Part shown: positions 9,230 to 16,933 of the stretch, piece by piece
Numbering within the stretch: position 1 is the first letter of the stretch
Layout of the letters: each line of letters opens with the position of its first letter
The notes under the pieces: generated by a model
What the model was told of the DNA's origin: nothing
The model's input: only the letters and a program-made list of their open reading frames with translations
The model's database searches: none
Position numbers and translations under genes: made by a program
Assembly (NCBI GenBank): GCA_013388425.1
Contig: JACADV010000069.1
Coordinates: 1 to 44,332 of the forward strand
Length of the DNA: 44,332 nt
Direction: 5' to 3'
DNA from: Thermoanaerobaculaceae bacterium
Lineage (GTDB): Bacteria > Acidobacteriota > Thermoanaerobaculia > Thermoanaerobaculales > Thermoanaerobaculaceae

Positions 9230-9235
9230 ATTGTA
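9230..9235 (-). promoter_or_regulatory. -10 element of leaderless promoter (DUF502 operon)
   Basis: TACAAT on the minus strand, then 6 nt (GCGGGC), then the GTG start at 9223. The predicted first transcribed base is the G of the start codon. No clear -35. Confidence 0.6.
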
Positions 9236-9290
9236 CGAGAGCCGTTGGAGGCCAGGGGAGGGGCGCTGGGGAGCGGGGTTTGGCGTGGGC

Positions 9291-9296
9291 TACACT
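9291..9296 (+). promoter_or_regulatory. -10 element of leaderless promoter (ceramide operon)
   Basis: TACACT, then 6 nt (GCCACC), then GTG at 9303. No ribosome-binding site precedes the GTG. Divergent from the TACAAT promoter about 60 nt away. Confidence 0.6.
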
Positions 9297-9302
9297 GCCA
9301 CC

Positions 9303-10424
9303 GTGCGGCGCGACGAGATGGACCGAGGGGGGGCCGTGGCGGCGAAGAGCGAGGCGGGGCTGAGCGCCCTGTCGCCGGTGGTGAGCGAGGAGGAGACCAG
9401 CGAGTGGCGTCGCACCCTCCCGGACGCGGTGGCGGTCACGGGTGCCACGGGTTTCTTGGGGTATCACCTGGTGGCGGCACTGGAACGCTGCGGGAGGCGG
9501 CCCCGCTTGCTGGTGCGGGATCCCTCCCGGCTCGCGCCGGAGCTTGCCGCTGGTGCCGAGATCGTCACCGGCGACCTGGACGACCGGGTGGCGCTCCACC
9601 GCCTCGTGGCTGACTGCTCGGTGGTGCTGCACCTGGCGGGGGTGGTGCGGGCGGCACGTGCCGCGCACTTCCACCGCGCCAACGCTCGGGGCACGGCCAA
9701 CGTGGTAGCAGCGGTGCGCGCTCGAGGCAGCAAGCCGCGGCTCGTGTACGTGTCCTCGCTGGCGGCGGCAGGCCCCAGCCCGCGGCCCGAGGGGCGGGGG
9801 CCCGAGGAGCCTCCCGCCCCCATCTCGATCTACGGGCGCTCCAAGCTGGATGGCGAGCGGGCGGTTCGCAGTCTCTCCACTCCCTGGGTGATCCTCCGGC
9901 CGCCCGCCGTGTACGGTCCCAGGGACACGGACATGCTGCAGTTCTTCCGCCTCGCTGCCGGGGGGGTGGTCCCGCTGCCGGCGGGGGAGCGGTTCGTCAC
10001 CCTAGCCCACGCCAGCGACGTGGTGCGGGGGATCCTGCAGGCCGCCTCGGGGCGGGTTGACGGGCGCATCCTGCACCTGGGCGAGCCAAGCCCGCGCCCG
10101 ATGCAGACGCTGGTGGCGGAGATGGCGCGAGCGGGTGGGGTGGAGGCCCGTGTCGTGCCGATTCCGGCCGCCTTGATCAGGGTGCTGGGGGCCGTGGGGG
10201 ATGCGCTCCACTGGGTGGGGTGGCAGCGCCTCGCCCTCACCTCGGACAAGGCGCGAGAGCTGTGCGCGCGCCACTGGTCGTCGCGAACTGTGGAGTCGTT
10301 GCAGGCCCTTGGGGTGGCGGGAACTGTGCCATTTCCCGAAGGCGCGACGCAAACTTGGGCATGGTACCGGCAGGTCGGCTGGGTGCCGCGTGCTAAGATG
10401 CACGGGGAGCGCAGCAGGCGGTGA
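9303..10424 (+). CDS. NAD-dependent epimerase/dehydratase, probable ceramide reductase
   Basis: A 373-residue extended short-chain dehydrogenase/reductase. The nucleotide-binding motif GATGFLG is at residues 47-53, and the catalytic set is Ser151/152, Tyr177 and Lys181 (YGRSK). A substrate-binding region with PPAVYGPRD follows. By itself it could act on sugars or sterols, but it sits directly upstream of a serine-palmitoyltransferase-like gene and a GNAT gene. That matches the bacterial ceramide set, where CerR reduces 3-ketoceramide to dihydroceramide; this role is inferred from context. The start is GTG 9303, placed by the leaderless promoter; ATG 9318 is the alternative. An open frame extends to 9231 but overlaps the promoter. 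Its stop lies 20 nt before the next start. Confidence 0.8.
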   Translation: MRRDEMDRGGAVAAKSEAGLSALSPVVSEEETSEWRRTLPDAVAVTGATGFLGYHLVAALERCGRRPRLLVRDPSRLAPELAAGAEIVTGDLDDRVALHRLVADCSVVLHLAGVVRAARAAHFHRANARGTANVVAAVRARGSKPRLVYVSSLAAAGPSPRPEGRGPEEPPAPISIYGRSKLDGERAVRSLSTPWVILRPPAVYGPRDTDMLQFFRLAAGGVVPLPAGERFVTLAHASDVVRGILQAASGRVDGRILHLGEPSPRPMQTLVAEMARAGGVEARVVPIPAALIRVLGAVGDALHWVGWQRLALTSDKARELCARHWSSRTVESLQALGVAGTVPFPEGATQTWAWYRQVGWVPRAKMHGERSRR

Positions 10425-10444
10425 CGACAACGGGCGGAGGTCGC

Positions 10445-11629
10445 GTGGACATCTTCCAAAAGTGTCATGATTTCCGGGACGCGGACGTAGTCAAGGAAGC
10501 TGGGCTCTACCCCTACTTCCGGACCATCGCGTCGGCCCAGGATCCCGTGGTGACCATGGATGGGCGCGAGGTGGTGATGCTGGGCTCCAACAACTACCTG
10601 GGCCTCACCAACCACCCGGAGGTCAAGGAGGCGGCGCGGGAGGCGATTGCCAAGTACGGGACGGGGTGCGCCGGCTCGCGGTTCCTCAACGGGACCCTGG
10701 ACATTCACGTACAGCTGGAGGAAAGGCTGGCGGCGTTCATGCACAAGCCGGCGGCGGTCACCTTCTCCACCGGCTTTCAGGTGAACCTGGGCGTCATCTC
10801 CTGCCTCGTCGAACGCGGGGATGTGGTGTACCTGGACAAGATGGACCACGCCTGCATCATCGACGGGGCGCGGTTGGGCTTCGGGGCGGTGGTGAAGTTC
10901 GACCACAACGACATGGACGACCTGGAGCGCCGCCTCCAGATGCGCGACCCGAAGAAGGGCGCGCTCATCGTGGTGGACGGCGTGTTTTCCATGGAGGGGG
11001 ATATCATCAACCTGCCCCGGCTGACCAGCCTGGCCAGCCAGTACGGCTGTCGCCTCATGGTGGACGATGCCCACGGCATCGGCGTGCTGGGCGAGAACGG
11101 GCGTGGTACCGCCGAGCACTTTGGCCTGGAGGAGCAGGTCGATCTCATCATGGGGACGTTCTCCAAGTCGCTCGCCTCGGTGGGCGGGTTTGTGGCGGGC
11201 GAGGAGCGGGTCATCAACTGGATCAAGCACCGTGCCCGTTCCCTCATCTTCTCGGCGGCGCCGCCGCCGGCCTCCGTGGCATCGGTGCTCAAGGCCATCG
11301 AGATCATCGAGCGGGAACCGGAACGGCGGCAGCGGCTGTGGGACAACACCCGGTTCATGGCGGCTGGCCTCAAGGGGCTCGGGTTCGACACCGGCGACTC
11401 GGACACGCCGGTGATCCCGGTGATGGTGCGCGACGACCAACTGGCCTTCGTGATGGCCAAGCGCCTCCAGGAGGAGGGGGTCTTCGTCAACCCGGTGATT
11501 GCGCCGGCAGTGCCGCCGGGGGAGGCGATCCTGCGGACCTCCTACATGGCTACCCACACCCGGGAGCACCTGGAACGGGCGCTGCAGGCGTTCGCCAAGG
11601 TGGGCCGGGAAGTGGGTCTCATCCCATGA
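10445..11629 (+). CDS. spt: Serine palmitoyltransferase-like enzyme
   Basis: A 394-residue alpha-oxoamine synthase of the KBL/AONS/SPT group, PLP-dependent and soluble, condensing an amino acid with an acyl thioester. The PLP lysine is Lys241 in MGTFSKSLASVGGF, the cofactor-binding aspartate and histidine are in VDDAHGIG (207-210), and His135 is placed to stack on the PLP ring. GSNNYLGL and GTGCAGSRFLNG are also conserved. The N-terminus DIFQKCHDF... with LYPYFR is typical of bacterial Spt-like proteins rather than BioF or Kbl. GTG 10445 follows GGAGG closely and aligns with that N-terminus; GTG 10421 overlapping the upstream stop is the alternative. Flanking reductase and GNAT genes favour sphingolipid over biotin synthesis; no bio genes are near. 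Confidence 0.8.
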   Translation: MDIFQKCHDFRDADVVKEAGLYPYFRTIASAQDPVVTMDGREVVMLGSNNYLGLTNHPEVKEAAREAIAKYGTGCAGSRFLNGTLDIHVQLEERLAAFMHKPAAVTFSTGFQVNLGVISCLVERGDVVYLDKMDHACIIDGARLGFGAVVKFDHNDMDDLERRLQMRDPKKGALIVVDGVFSMEGDIINLPRLTSLASQYGCRLMVDDAHGIGVLGENGRGTAEHFGLEEQVDLIMGTFSKSLASVGGFVAGEERVINWIKHRARSLIFSAAPPPASVASVLKAIEIIEREPERRQRLWDNTRFMAAGLKGLGFDTGDSDTPVIPVMVRDDQLAFVMAKRLQEEGVFVNPVIAPAVPPGEAILRTSYMATHTREHLERALQAFAKVGREVGLIP

Positions 11630-12759
11630 CCGATCCCGGTCCCGAGATCGCCCCGGTTAGCACCGCCCGAGATCTCCGAGAGTTCATCCAACTCCCCTGG
11701 CGACTGTACGCCGGCGACCCCTACTGGGTGCCGCCCCTCGTCAAGCAGGTGCGCGCCGTGCTGGATCGGCGCCACCCGTTCTACGCCAACGGGGCGGCGG
11801 ACCGCGAGCTCTTCCTGGCGCGGCGAGGGGGGCGGGTGTGCGGGCGGATCGCTGCCATCTGGAACCGGGCCCACAACGCGTTCCACGGGGACCGGTGGGG
11901 GTTCTTCGGCTTCTTTGAGTGCGAAGACGATGCCGAAGCGGCGCGGGCGTTGCTCGATACGGCGGCGGCGTGGCTCCGGGAACGGGGGTGCGACACCATC
12001 GTCGGGCCGACCAACCCCTCCACCAACTACGAGTGCGGTCTGCTGGTCAAGGGGTTCGATTCACCCCCCACCGTGATGATGACCTACAACCCCCCGCGCT
12101 ACGCGGAACTCGTCGAGGGGGCAGGGTTCACCAAGGCCAAGGATCTCTACGCTTACCTGTCGCCGGTGCACGCTGGCTCCCTCGCGAGGCTGGAGCGCTT
12201 CACCCAGCGCACCCGCCAGCGCGAGCCGTTGCTGCGCACCCGCGCTCCGAACCTCGACGATTTTGCCAACGAAGTGGCCATCGTGCGCGACATCTACAAC
12301 GCGGCGTGGGAGAAGAACTGGGGGTTCGTGCCGGCTTCCGAGGAGGAGTTTGCAGCGCTGGCCGAGGAGCTCAAGCCGCTGGTGGATCCTCCCCTGCTGC
12401 GCATCGCCTTCATGGGCGACGATCCGGCCGGTTTCCTCCTGGCCGTACCGGATGTGAACCCTGCCCTGGCCGTGCTCGACGGCTCCCTCGCCAACCCCAT
12501 CCGCCTCCTGCGTGCCTGGCTCATCGGGCGTCGGCGCAACGGGTTGCGGCTCATCACCATGGGGGTCAAGGAACAGTACCGGCTGCGCGGCATCGAGGGG
12601 GTGATGTTCTACGAGGGGCTCCAGGCTGCTCTCGACCGCGGCTACAAGTGGTGCGAGTACTCGTGGATCCTGGAGGACAACGAACTCGCCAAGCGCACCG
12701 TGCGGCTCATGGATGCGGAACTGGCGAAGGTGTACCGCATGTACTCCCGGCCGCTGTAG
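11626..12759 (+). CDS. GNAT-family acyltransferase, probable ceramide synthase
   Basis: A 377-residue GNAT-fold protein with the family segments LYAGDPYWVPPL, GRIAAIWNRAHNAFHGD, GFFGFFECEDD, GPTNPSTNYECGLL and PPTVMMTYNPPRYAELV, and a C-terminal domain ending in WILEDNELAKRTV. It is much longer than simple N-acetyltransferases. Proteins of this architecture beside Spt include the bacterial ceramide synthase bCerS, which N-acylates 3-ketosphinganine. The role here is inferred from the family plus gene order. ATG 11626 overlaps the spt stop as ATGA, indicating coupled translation. It is the last gene of the three-gene operon; the next gene is convergent. Confidence 0.75.
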   Translation: MTDPGPEIAPVSTARDLREFIQLPWRLYAGDPYWVPPLVKQVRAVLDRRHPFYANGAADRELFLARRGGRVCGRIAAIWNRAHNAFHGDRWGFFGFFECEDDAEAARALLDTAAAWLRERGCDTIVGPTNPSTNYECGLLVKGFDSPPTVMMTYNPPRYAELVEGAGFTKAKDLYAYLSPVHAGSLARLERFTQRTRQREPLLRTRAPNLDDFANEVAIVRDIYNAAWEKNWGFVPASEEEFAALAEELKPLVDPPLLRIAFMGDDPAGFLLAVPDVNPALAVLDGSLANPIRLLRAWLIGRRRNGLRLITMGVKEQYRLRGIEGVMFYEGLQAALDRGYKWCEYSWILEDNELAKRTVRLMDAELAKVYRMYSRPL

Positions 12760-12810
12760 GTTTGGCCAGGGCAGCTGCCCGGTTGCCAGCGGCGCTCAGG
12801 CCGCAGCCGG

Positions 12811-14187
12811 TCAGGCGACGGGTTCGAACACCGCAGTGAAGTGGGGGAGCACGGGGGGGCGGTGCACGAAGCGTAGCCCCCTGACGGTGCGCCGCTGTCG
12901 GTACAGCTCGTCGATCCCTTCGATGACGTAGTCCATGTGGCTCTGGGTGTAGACCCGGCGGGGGATGGCCAAACGCACGAGGTCCAGCGGCGGCCAGCGC
13001 CATGTGCCGGTGGCCGGGTCCTGGCGCCCGAACATGACGTTGCCGATCTCGCAGGCCCGCAGCCCGATGCGCTCGTAGAGTGCCACCGACAGCGACCAGC
13101 CGGGCAGGTTCTCGTTGGAGATGTGCTCGCAGAAAGCCCGCCCATCGAGGTACACGGCGTGCCCCCCGAAGGGTTTGAGGAGGGGCACGCCGCAGGCTTC
13201 CAGGTGGCGCCCCACGTACGCGGTGGAGGCGATGCGGTAGCGCAGGTACTCCTCCTCCAGCACCTCCTCGAGGCCAATGGCGAGGGCCTCCAGATCGCGG
13301 CCGGCGAGACCGCCGTAGGTCACGAACCCTTCGGTGAGGATGAGCAGCGTGCGGACCCGTTCGGCCCACTCGTCGGAATTGAGAGAAACCACGCCACCAA
13401 TGTTGCCGAAGGCGTCTTTCTTCATGCTCATGAGAGCGCCGTCGGAGAGGGAGAACATCTCGCGGGCAATTTCGCGCGGCGTGCGATCGGCGTACCCGTC
13501 CTCTCGCAGCTTGATGAAGTACGCGTTTTCGGCAAAGCGCGCCGCGTCCAGCACGAGGGGCACCCCGTACCGATCGCAGAGGGCGCGGGTGGCGCGGAGG
13601 TTGGCCATGGACACGGGCTGGCCACCGCCCGAGTTGTTGGTGACGGTGATGAGGACGAAGGGCACCCGCTCCCGGCCGTGGGTGCGCAGGCACGCTTCCA
13701 GCGCGTCGAGGTCGATATTGCCCTTGAAGGGGTGGAGGTTTCCCGGATCTCGCGCCTCCGCGATGGGCAGGTCCACCGCTTCGGCGTGGGAGTCCTCGAT
13801 GTTGGCGCGGGTGGTGTCGAAGTGGGTGTTGCCGGGGATCACGTCCCCCGGCTTCACCACGGCCCGGCAGAGCAGCCGTTCGCTGGCGCGACCCTGGTGG
13901 GTGGGGATGACGTGGCGGTGGCCAAAGACGGCCCGCACCGCCTCCTCAAAACGGAAGTAGCTGCGGGCTCCCGCGTAGGACTCATCCCCCTCCATAATCC
14001 CGGCCCACTGGCGGGTGGACATGGCACCCGTTCCCGAATCGGTGAGGAGGTCGATGAGGACGTGCTCGGCACGGATCCGGAAGGGGTTGTACCCGGCCTC
14101 CCGGATGAAGACCTGCCGCTCCTCCTCGGTGGTCATCCGGATCGGTTCGACGACCTTGATGCGGAACGGCTCGATGACGGTCTTCAC
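12811..14187 (-). CDS. tnaA: Tryptophanase
   Basis: A 458-residue PLP lyase of the tryptophanase/tyrosine phenol-lyase family. Lys257 in MSMKKDAFGNIGG is the Schiff-base lysine. Specificity positions favour tryptophanase: Asp124 (FDTTR) replaces the threonine of tyrosine phenol-lyase, His449 (PHFTA) replaces its phenylalanine, and CEIG replaces the MERG that carries its phenol-binding arginine. It should split tryptophan to indole, pyruvate and ammonia. GTG 14187 is chosen because GGGAGGG lies just upstream and the product then begins like family members; an in-frame GTG at 14211 is closer to the promoter and would add eight residues. No tnaC-like leader peptide or TnaB permease is visible. 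Confidence 0.9.
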   Translation of the reverse strand: MKTVIEPFRIKVVEPIRMTTEEERQVFIREAGYNPFRIRAEHVLIDLLTDSGTGAMSTRQWAGIMEGDESYAGARSYFRFEEAVRAVFGHRHVIPTHQGRASERLLCRAVVKPGDVIPGNTHFDTTRANIEDSHAEAVDLPIAEARDPGNLHPFKGNIDLDALEACLRTHGRERVPFVLITVTNNSGGGQPVSMANLRATRALCDRYGVPLVLDAARFAENAYFIKLREDGYADRTPREIAREMFSLSDGALMSMKKDAFGNIGGVVSLNSDEWAERVRTLLILTEGFVTYGGLAGRDLEALAIGLEEVLEEEYLRYRIASTAYVGRHLEACGVPLLKPFGGHAVYLDGRAFCEHISNENLPGWSLSVALYERIGLRACEIGNVMFGRQDPATGTWRWPPLDLVRLAIPRRVYTQSHMDYVIEGIDELYRQRRTVRGLRFVHRPPVLPHFTAVFEPVA

Positions 14188-14220
14188 GCACCCTCCCTGG
14201 GGCCAGCGCACGCCGGCGGC

Positions 14221-14226
14221 AGCATA
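14221..14226 (-). promoter_or_regulatory. -10 element for tnaA
   Basis: TATGCT on the minus strand gives a predicted start near 14214 and a leader of about 27 nt containing the GGGAGGG ribosome-binding site. The hexamer is identical to that of the divergent radical SAM gene 40 nt away. Confidence 0.45.
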
Positions 14227-14260
14227 GCAGAGGCGGGAAGAGGAGGGGGGGAGGCTTTGT

Positions 14261-14266
14261 TATGCT
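14261..14266 (+). promoter_or_regulatory. -10 element of leaderless promoter (radical SAM gene)
   Basis: TATGCT, then 6 nt (CGGCGT), then ATG at 14273. There is no ribosome-binding site between hexamer and start. Confidence 0.6.
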
Positions 14267-14272
14267 CGGCGT

Positions 14273-15205
14273 ATGCGGCGAATCCTCGACCTCAAGACGG
14301 CCAAGGTGGCAGTGGAGCTCACCAACCGGTGCAACCTGCGCTGCTCCATGTGCCCCATGAACAAGCTGGGACGACCTGACGCGGACATGGAGTGGTGGCT
14401 CGTGGAAAAGGTGGCCGCTGACTTCAAGGCCAACGGCCTCACCGTCTCCTGGCTCCACGAGATGGGCGATCCGCTCCTCTACCCGCGGCTGCCGGAGGCC
14501 ATCGACCTGTTCCCCAACTGTTCCGTGTCCACCAACGCCATGCTCCTCGATGAGCGGATGGGGAAGGAGCTCCTCGCCACCTCGCTGCGGCGCATCCGTC
14601 TGTGCCTGGATACCATCAATCCCCGCGTGTACCCCTTCATCCGTCGCGGGGGGCGGTTCGAAGAGGTGGTGGCCAACATCCGTTCCTTTCTGGAGCTTTC
14701 CAAGGGCTCGGCCATGACGGTGGAGATCCAGCGCCTCATCACCCTCGAAACGGCCCAGGAGTCGGTGCGCGCCTTCGAGGAGTTCTTCCACCTGGACCGC
14801 TACCCCCAGGCCAAGGTGATCGAGAAGACCTGCGAGCCCCTGGACACATCCGACGAGACGCCGATGCACCAGTCGTTTTACGGGTGCTTCCAGGGCTACC
14901 CCTTCCGCTGGTTCATCGTCCTGGCCGACGGGCGGGTCACCCACTGCTGCTACGACGCCCACGGCCAGCAGCCCATCGGCGACATGAAGACCCAGACGGT
15001 GCAGGAGATCGTGGATTCGGTGCGGCTCGTGGACGCCATGGCCGCCTTCAAGGCCAAGGACTGGCAGACCCTCCCGCGGTGCGGGGTGTGCTACCAGAAC
15101 GCCGAGGGGAAGCCGCCCTTCTACGACCGTCTCCTCGCCCTGGGTCACCAGATCGATCGGGTAATCCCCCTCAAGCCGCTGGCGCGGCGTCTCATCAACC
15201 GCTGA
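14273..15205 (+). CDS. Radical SAM/SPASM domain enzyme
   Basis: A 310-residue radical S-adenosylmethionine protein. Cys20, Cys24 and Cys27 (CNLRCSMC) bind the catalytic [4Fe-4S] cluster, and HEMGDP and TNAM follow as in the family. The C-terminal half has SPASM/twitch-type cysteines: YGCF, then DGRVTHCCYD, then PRCGVC, spaced as for an auxiliary cluster. Such enzymes modify peptides or act in cofactor and surface-polymer pathways; no candidate precursor peptide is visible beside it and the substrate is unknown. It is divergent from tnaA with an 85-nt shared control region and appears monocistronic, its stop 21 nt from the convergent ctpA. Confidence 0.85.
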   Translation: MRRILDLKTAKVAVELTNRCNLRCSMCPMNKLGRPDADMEWWLVEKVAADFKANGLTVSWLHEMGDPLLYPRLPEAIDLFPNCSVSTNAMLLDERMGKELLATSLRRIRLCLDTINPRVYPFIRRGGRFEEVVANIRSFLELSKGSAMTVEIQRLITLETAQESVRAFEEFFHLDRYPQAKVIEKTCEPLDTSDETPMHQSFYGCFQGYPFRWFIVLADGRVTHCCYDAHGQQPIGDMKTQTVQEIVDSVRLVDAMAAFKAKDWQTLPRCGVCYQNAEGKPPFYDRLLALGHQIDRVIPLKPLARRLINR

Positions 15206-15226
15206 ACGGGGACGGGCCGCGCCCTG

Positions 15227-16861
15227 CTACTGCGGGGGGCGCAGGGCGGCTGTGGCCTGGCCCGTGGGGGGCACGGCCGAGCGGGCCTGGAGCTGCCGCG
15301 CCTCCTCGAAGAGGTCGAGGGCAGCCTGGATCTGCGGGTCGGCTGCCGCTGCCGCCTCGTACCCTGCCACCATGGAAACGCCAGCGCTGAGCACCTCCAC
15401 CGTGAGGTTGGTGACGATGCCTGCCCGATCGCGCGGATCGGCAAGGGCAGCATCCATCTCTTTGGCGGAGAGCCAGCCCTCGCGCACGACGCGCTCGCGG
15501 AAGCGGGCCAGGGTGGCTTCGTCAGCCACGAAACTGCAGGCCGCCGCCTCCTTGTCCGCAGCGCCCGCCAAGGTGTCCACGGCAAAGTGGAAGAAGGCCG
15601 AGTTCACCAGCAACCGCACCATCCGGCTCGACAGCTCAAAACGGGGGATGGGGTGGTCCGGAACGATCCCGCCCCCGCCAAAGACGCGGCGCCCCGCGTC
15701 GGTGAAGTACACCGGCCCCTCGGGGGGCGGTGTCGGCGTGGGTGGGGGTGGAGGCTCCTGGGTGTCGGGGGGCTCGGCCTCGCTTTCCGGGTGCACGTAA
15801 TCGAAGAACGATTCGTACCCTCGCTGGATGCAACGCCCCGAGGGGGTGTAGTACTTGGCGGTGGTGAGGGCCAGGCCCGCGTCCCGCACCGGGAAGATCG
15901 TCTGCACCACACCCTTTCCAAACGTCACCTCGCCCGCCAAAAGCCCCCGGTCGTGGTCCTGGATGGCCCCGGCGACGATCTCCGCGGCCGAGGCCGAGCC
16001 GCGGTTCACCAGCACCACGAGCGGTCCAGCAAAGTGCAGGCCGTCCGCCGAGACGCGGTAGTCCTGGAAAGAGTCCGCCGTTCTCCCCTTGGTGGAGAAG
16101 ACCTGCTGGCCCCCCGCGAGCAGCACGCTCGCCACTTCCACGGCCGAGTCCACGATGCCGCCCGGGTTGTCGCGGAGATCCAGGAGCAGTTTGGTGGCGC
16201 CACCGTTGGTGAGGCGGGTGATGGCAGCGCGAAACTCGGCGCCGGTGGAGCGCGTGAAGTCGGAGATGCGCACGTACGCCGTGTCGGGGCGGATCAGGAA
16301 GGCGTTGCGGATCGACTCGGTGGGGACCTTGGCGCGGGTCAGGGAGACCTCGAAGGGCTCGCGCAGCCCCGGCCGCAGGATGCCGACCCGCACCGAGGTG
16401 CCCTCCGGTCCGCGCAGCCGGCGGGCCGCCTCGTCCACGCTCATCCCTTCCGTGGAGGTGCCGTCGATGGTGTCGATGATGTCACCGGCGCGCAGGCCCA
16501 CCCGGGCAGCGGGGGTGTCGGCAATGGGGGAGATGACCGTGACCCGTCCGCCGCGGAGGGAGATGATGACGCCGATGCCGTGGAACGACCCCTGCTGGCG
16601 TTCCCGCATGGCCGCAAACGCTTCGGGGGGGAGGAAGTTGGTGTGCGGATCGAGGACGTCCAGCATGCCGTCGATGCTGGAGTACACCAGCTCCTCGGCG
16701 CTCGCTTCCGTGGGCGCGCGGGTGGCCAGGAGGCGGAGGGTCTCGGTGTAGCGCGCCATGAAGGCATCTACCTCCGAGGCCTTCTCGGAGGCGCCGCCCC
16801 CGGCCAGGGCACCGATCAGGGCCCCCAGGGCAATCGTGGCGACGGCGAGCGTTTTCTTCAT
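15227..16861 (-). CDS. S41 carboxy-terminal processing protease
   Basis: A 544-residue CtpA/Prc-type serine protease of the periplasm. A signal peptide (MKKTLAVATIALGALIGALA) is followed by a PDZ domain (about residues 92-175) and the S41 catalytic domain. Ser291 in RGSASAAEI and Lys316 in FGKG form the Ser-Lys dyad with the usual 25-residue spacing. A proline-rich stretch at 364-383 interrupts the sequence after the core and precedes a helical C-terminal extension that I do not recognise. ATG 16861 fits the signal peptide. An in-frame GTG at 16891 lies 6 nt after TAGTGT and could be a leaderless start adding ten residues. Divergent from tatA. Confidence 0.9.
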   Translation of the reverse strand: MKKTLAVATIALGALIGALAGGGASEKASEVDAFMARYTETLRLLATRAPTEASAEELVYSSIDGMLDVLDPHTNFLPPEAFAAMRERQQGSFHGIGVIISLRGGRVTVISPIADTPAARVGLRAGDIIDTIDGTSTEGMSVDEAARRLRGPEGTSVRVGILRPGLREPFEVSLTRAKVPTESIRNAFLIRPDTAYVRISDFTRSTGAEFRAAITRLTNGGATKLLLDLRDNPGGIVDSAVEVASVLLAGGQQVFSTKGRTADSFQDYRVSADGLHFAGPLVVLVNRGSASAAEIVAGAIQDHDRGLLAGEVTFGKGVVQTIFPVRDAGLALTTAKYYTPSGRCIQRGYESFFDYVHPESEAEPPDTQEPPPPPTPTPPPEGPVYFTDAGRRVFGGGGIVPDHPIPRFELSSRMVRLLVNSAFFHFAVDTLAGAADKEAAACSFVADEATLARFRERVVREGWLSAKEMDAALADPRDRAGIVTNLTVEVLSAGVSMVAGYEAAAAADPQIQAALDLFEEARQLQARSAVPPTGQATAALRPPQ

Positions 16862-16897
16862 GCAGGGCCTACCCCCCCTTGGGGGAGCCACTGTAGC

Positions 16898-16905
16898 ACA
16901 CTATA
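16898..16905 (-). promoter_or_regulatory. -10 region for ctpA
   Basis: Overlapping hexamers TATAGT and TAGTGT on the minus strand. TAGTGT leaves exactly 6 nt before an in-frame GTG at 16891; a TACAGT at 16890-16895 is another candidate. The site overlaps the tatA -10 on the other strand, so the two genes may compete for polymerase. Confidence 0.4.
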
Positions 16906-16907
16906 CT
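16902..16907 (+). promoter_or_regulatory. -10 element for tatAC
   Basis: TATACT with a predicted start near 16914, giving a 20-nt leader that contains GGAGGGAGGG (16918-16927) before the tatA GTG. Confidence 0.5.
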
Positions 16908-16933
16908 TGCGGACGGCGGAGGGAGGGCCGAGC

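Noticed and set aside
10445-11629. 8-amino-7-oxononanoate synthase (BioF) or glycine C-acetyltransferase (Kbl)
   Set aside because: The N-terminal motif and the reductase/GNAT neighbours fit Spt better; no biotin or threonine-catabolism genes (such as tdh) are nearby. It remains an inference.
12771-12785. GGGCAGCTGCCC palindrome between the GNAT gene and tnaA as a terminator
   Set aside because: A perfect palindrome without a loop makes a poor RNA hairpin, and no T-run follows.
12811-14187. Tyrosine phenol-lyase
   Set aside because: Threonine, arginine and phenylalanine specificity residues of that enzyme are replaced by those of tryptophanase.
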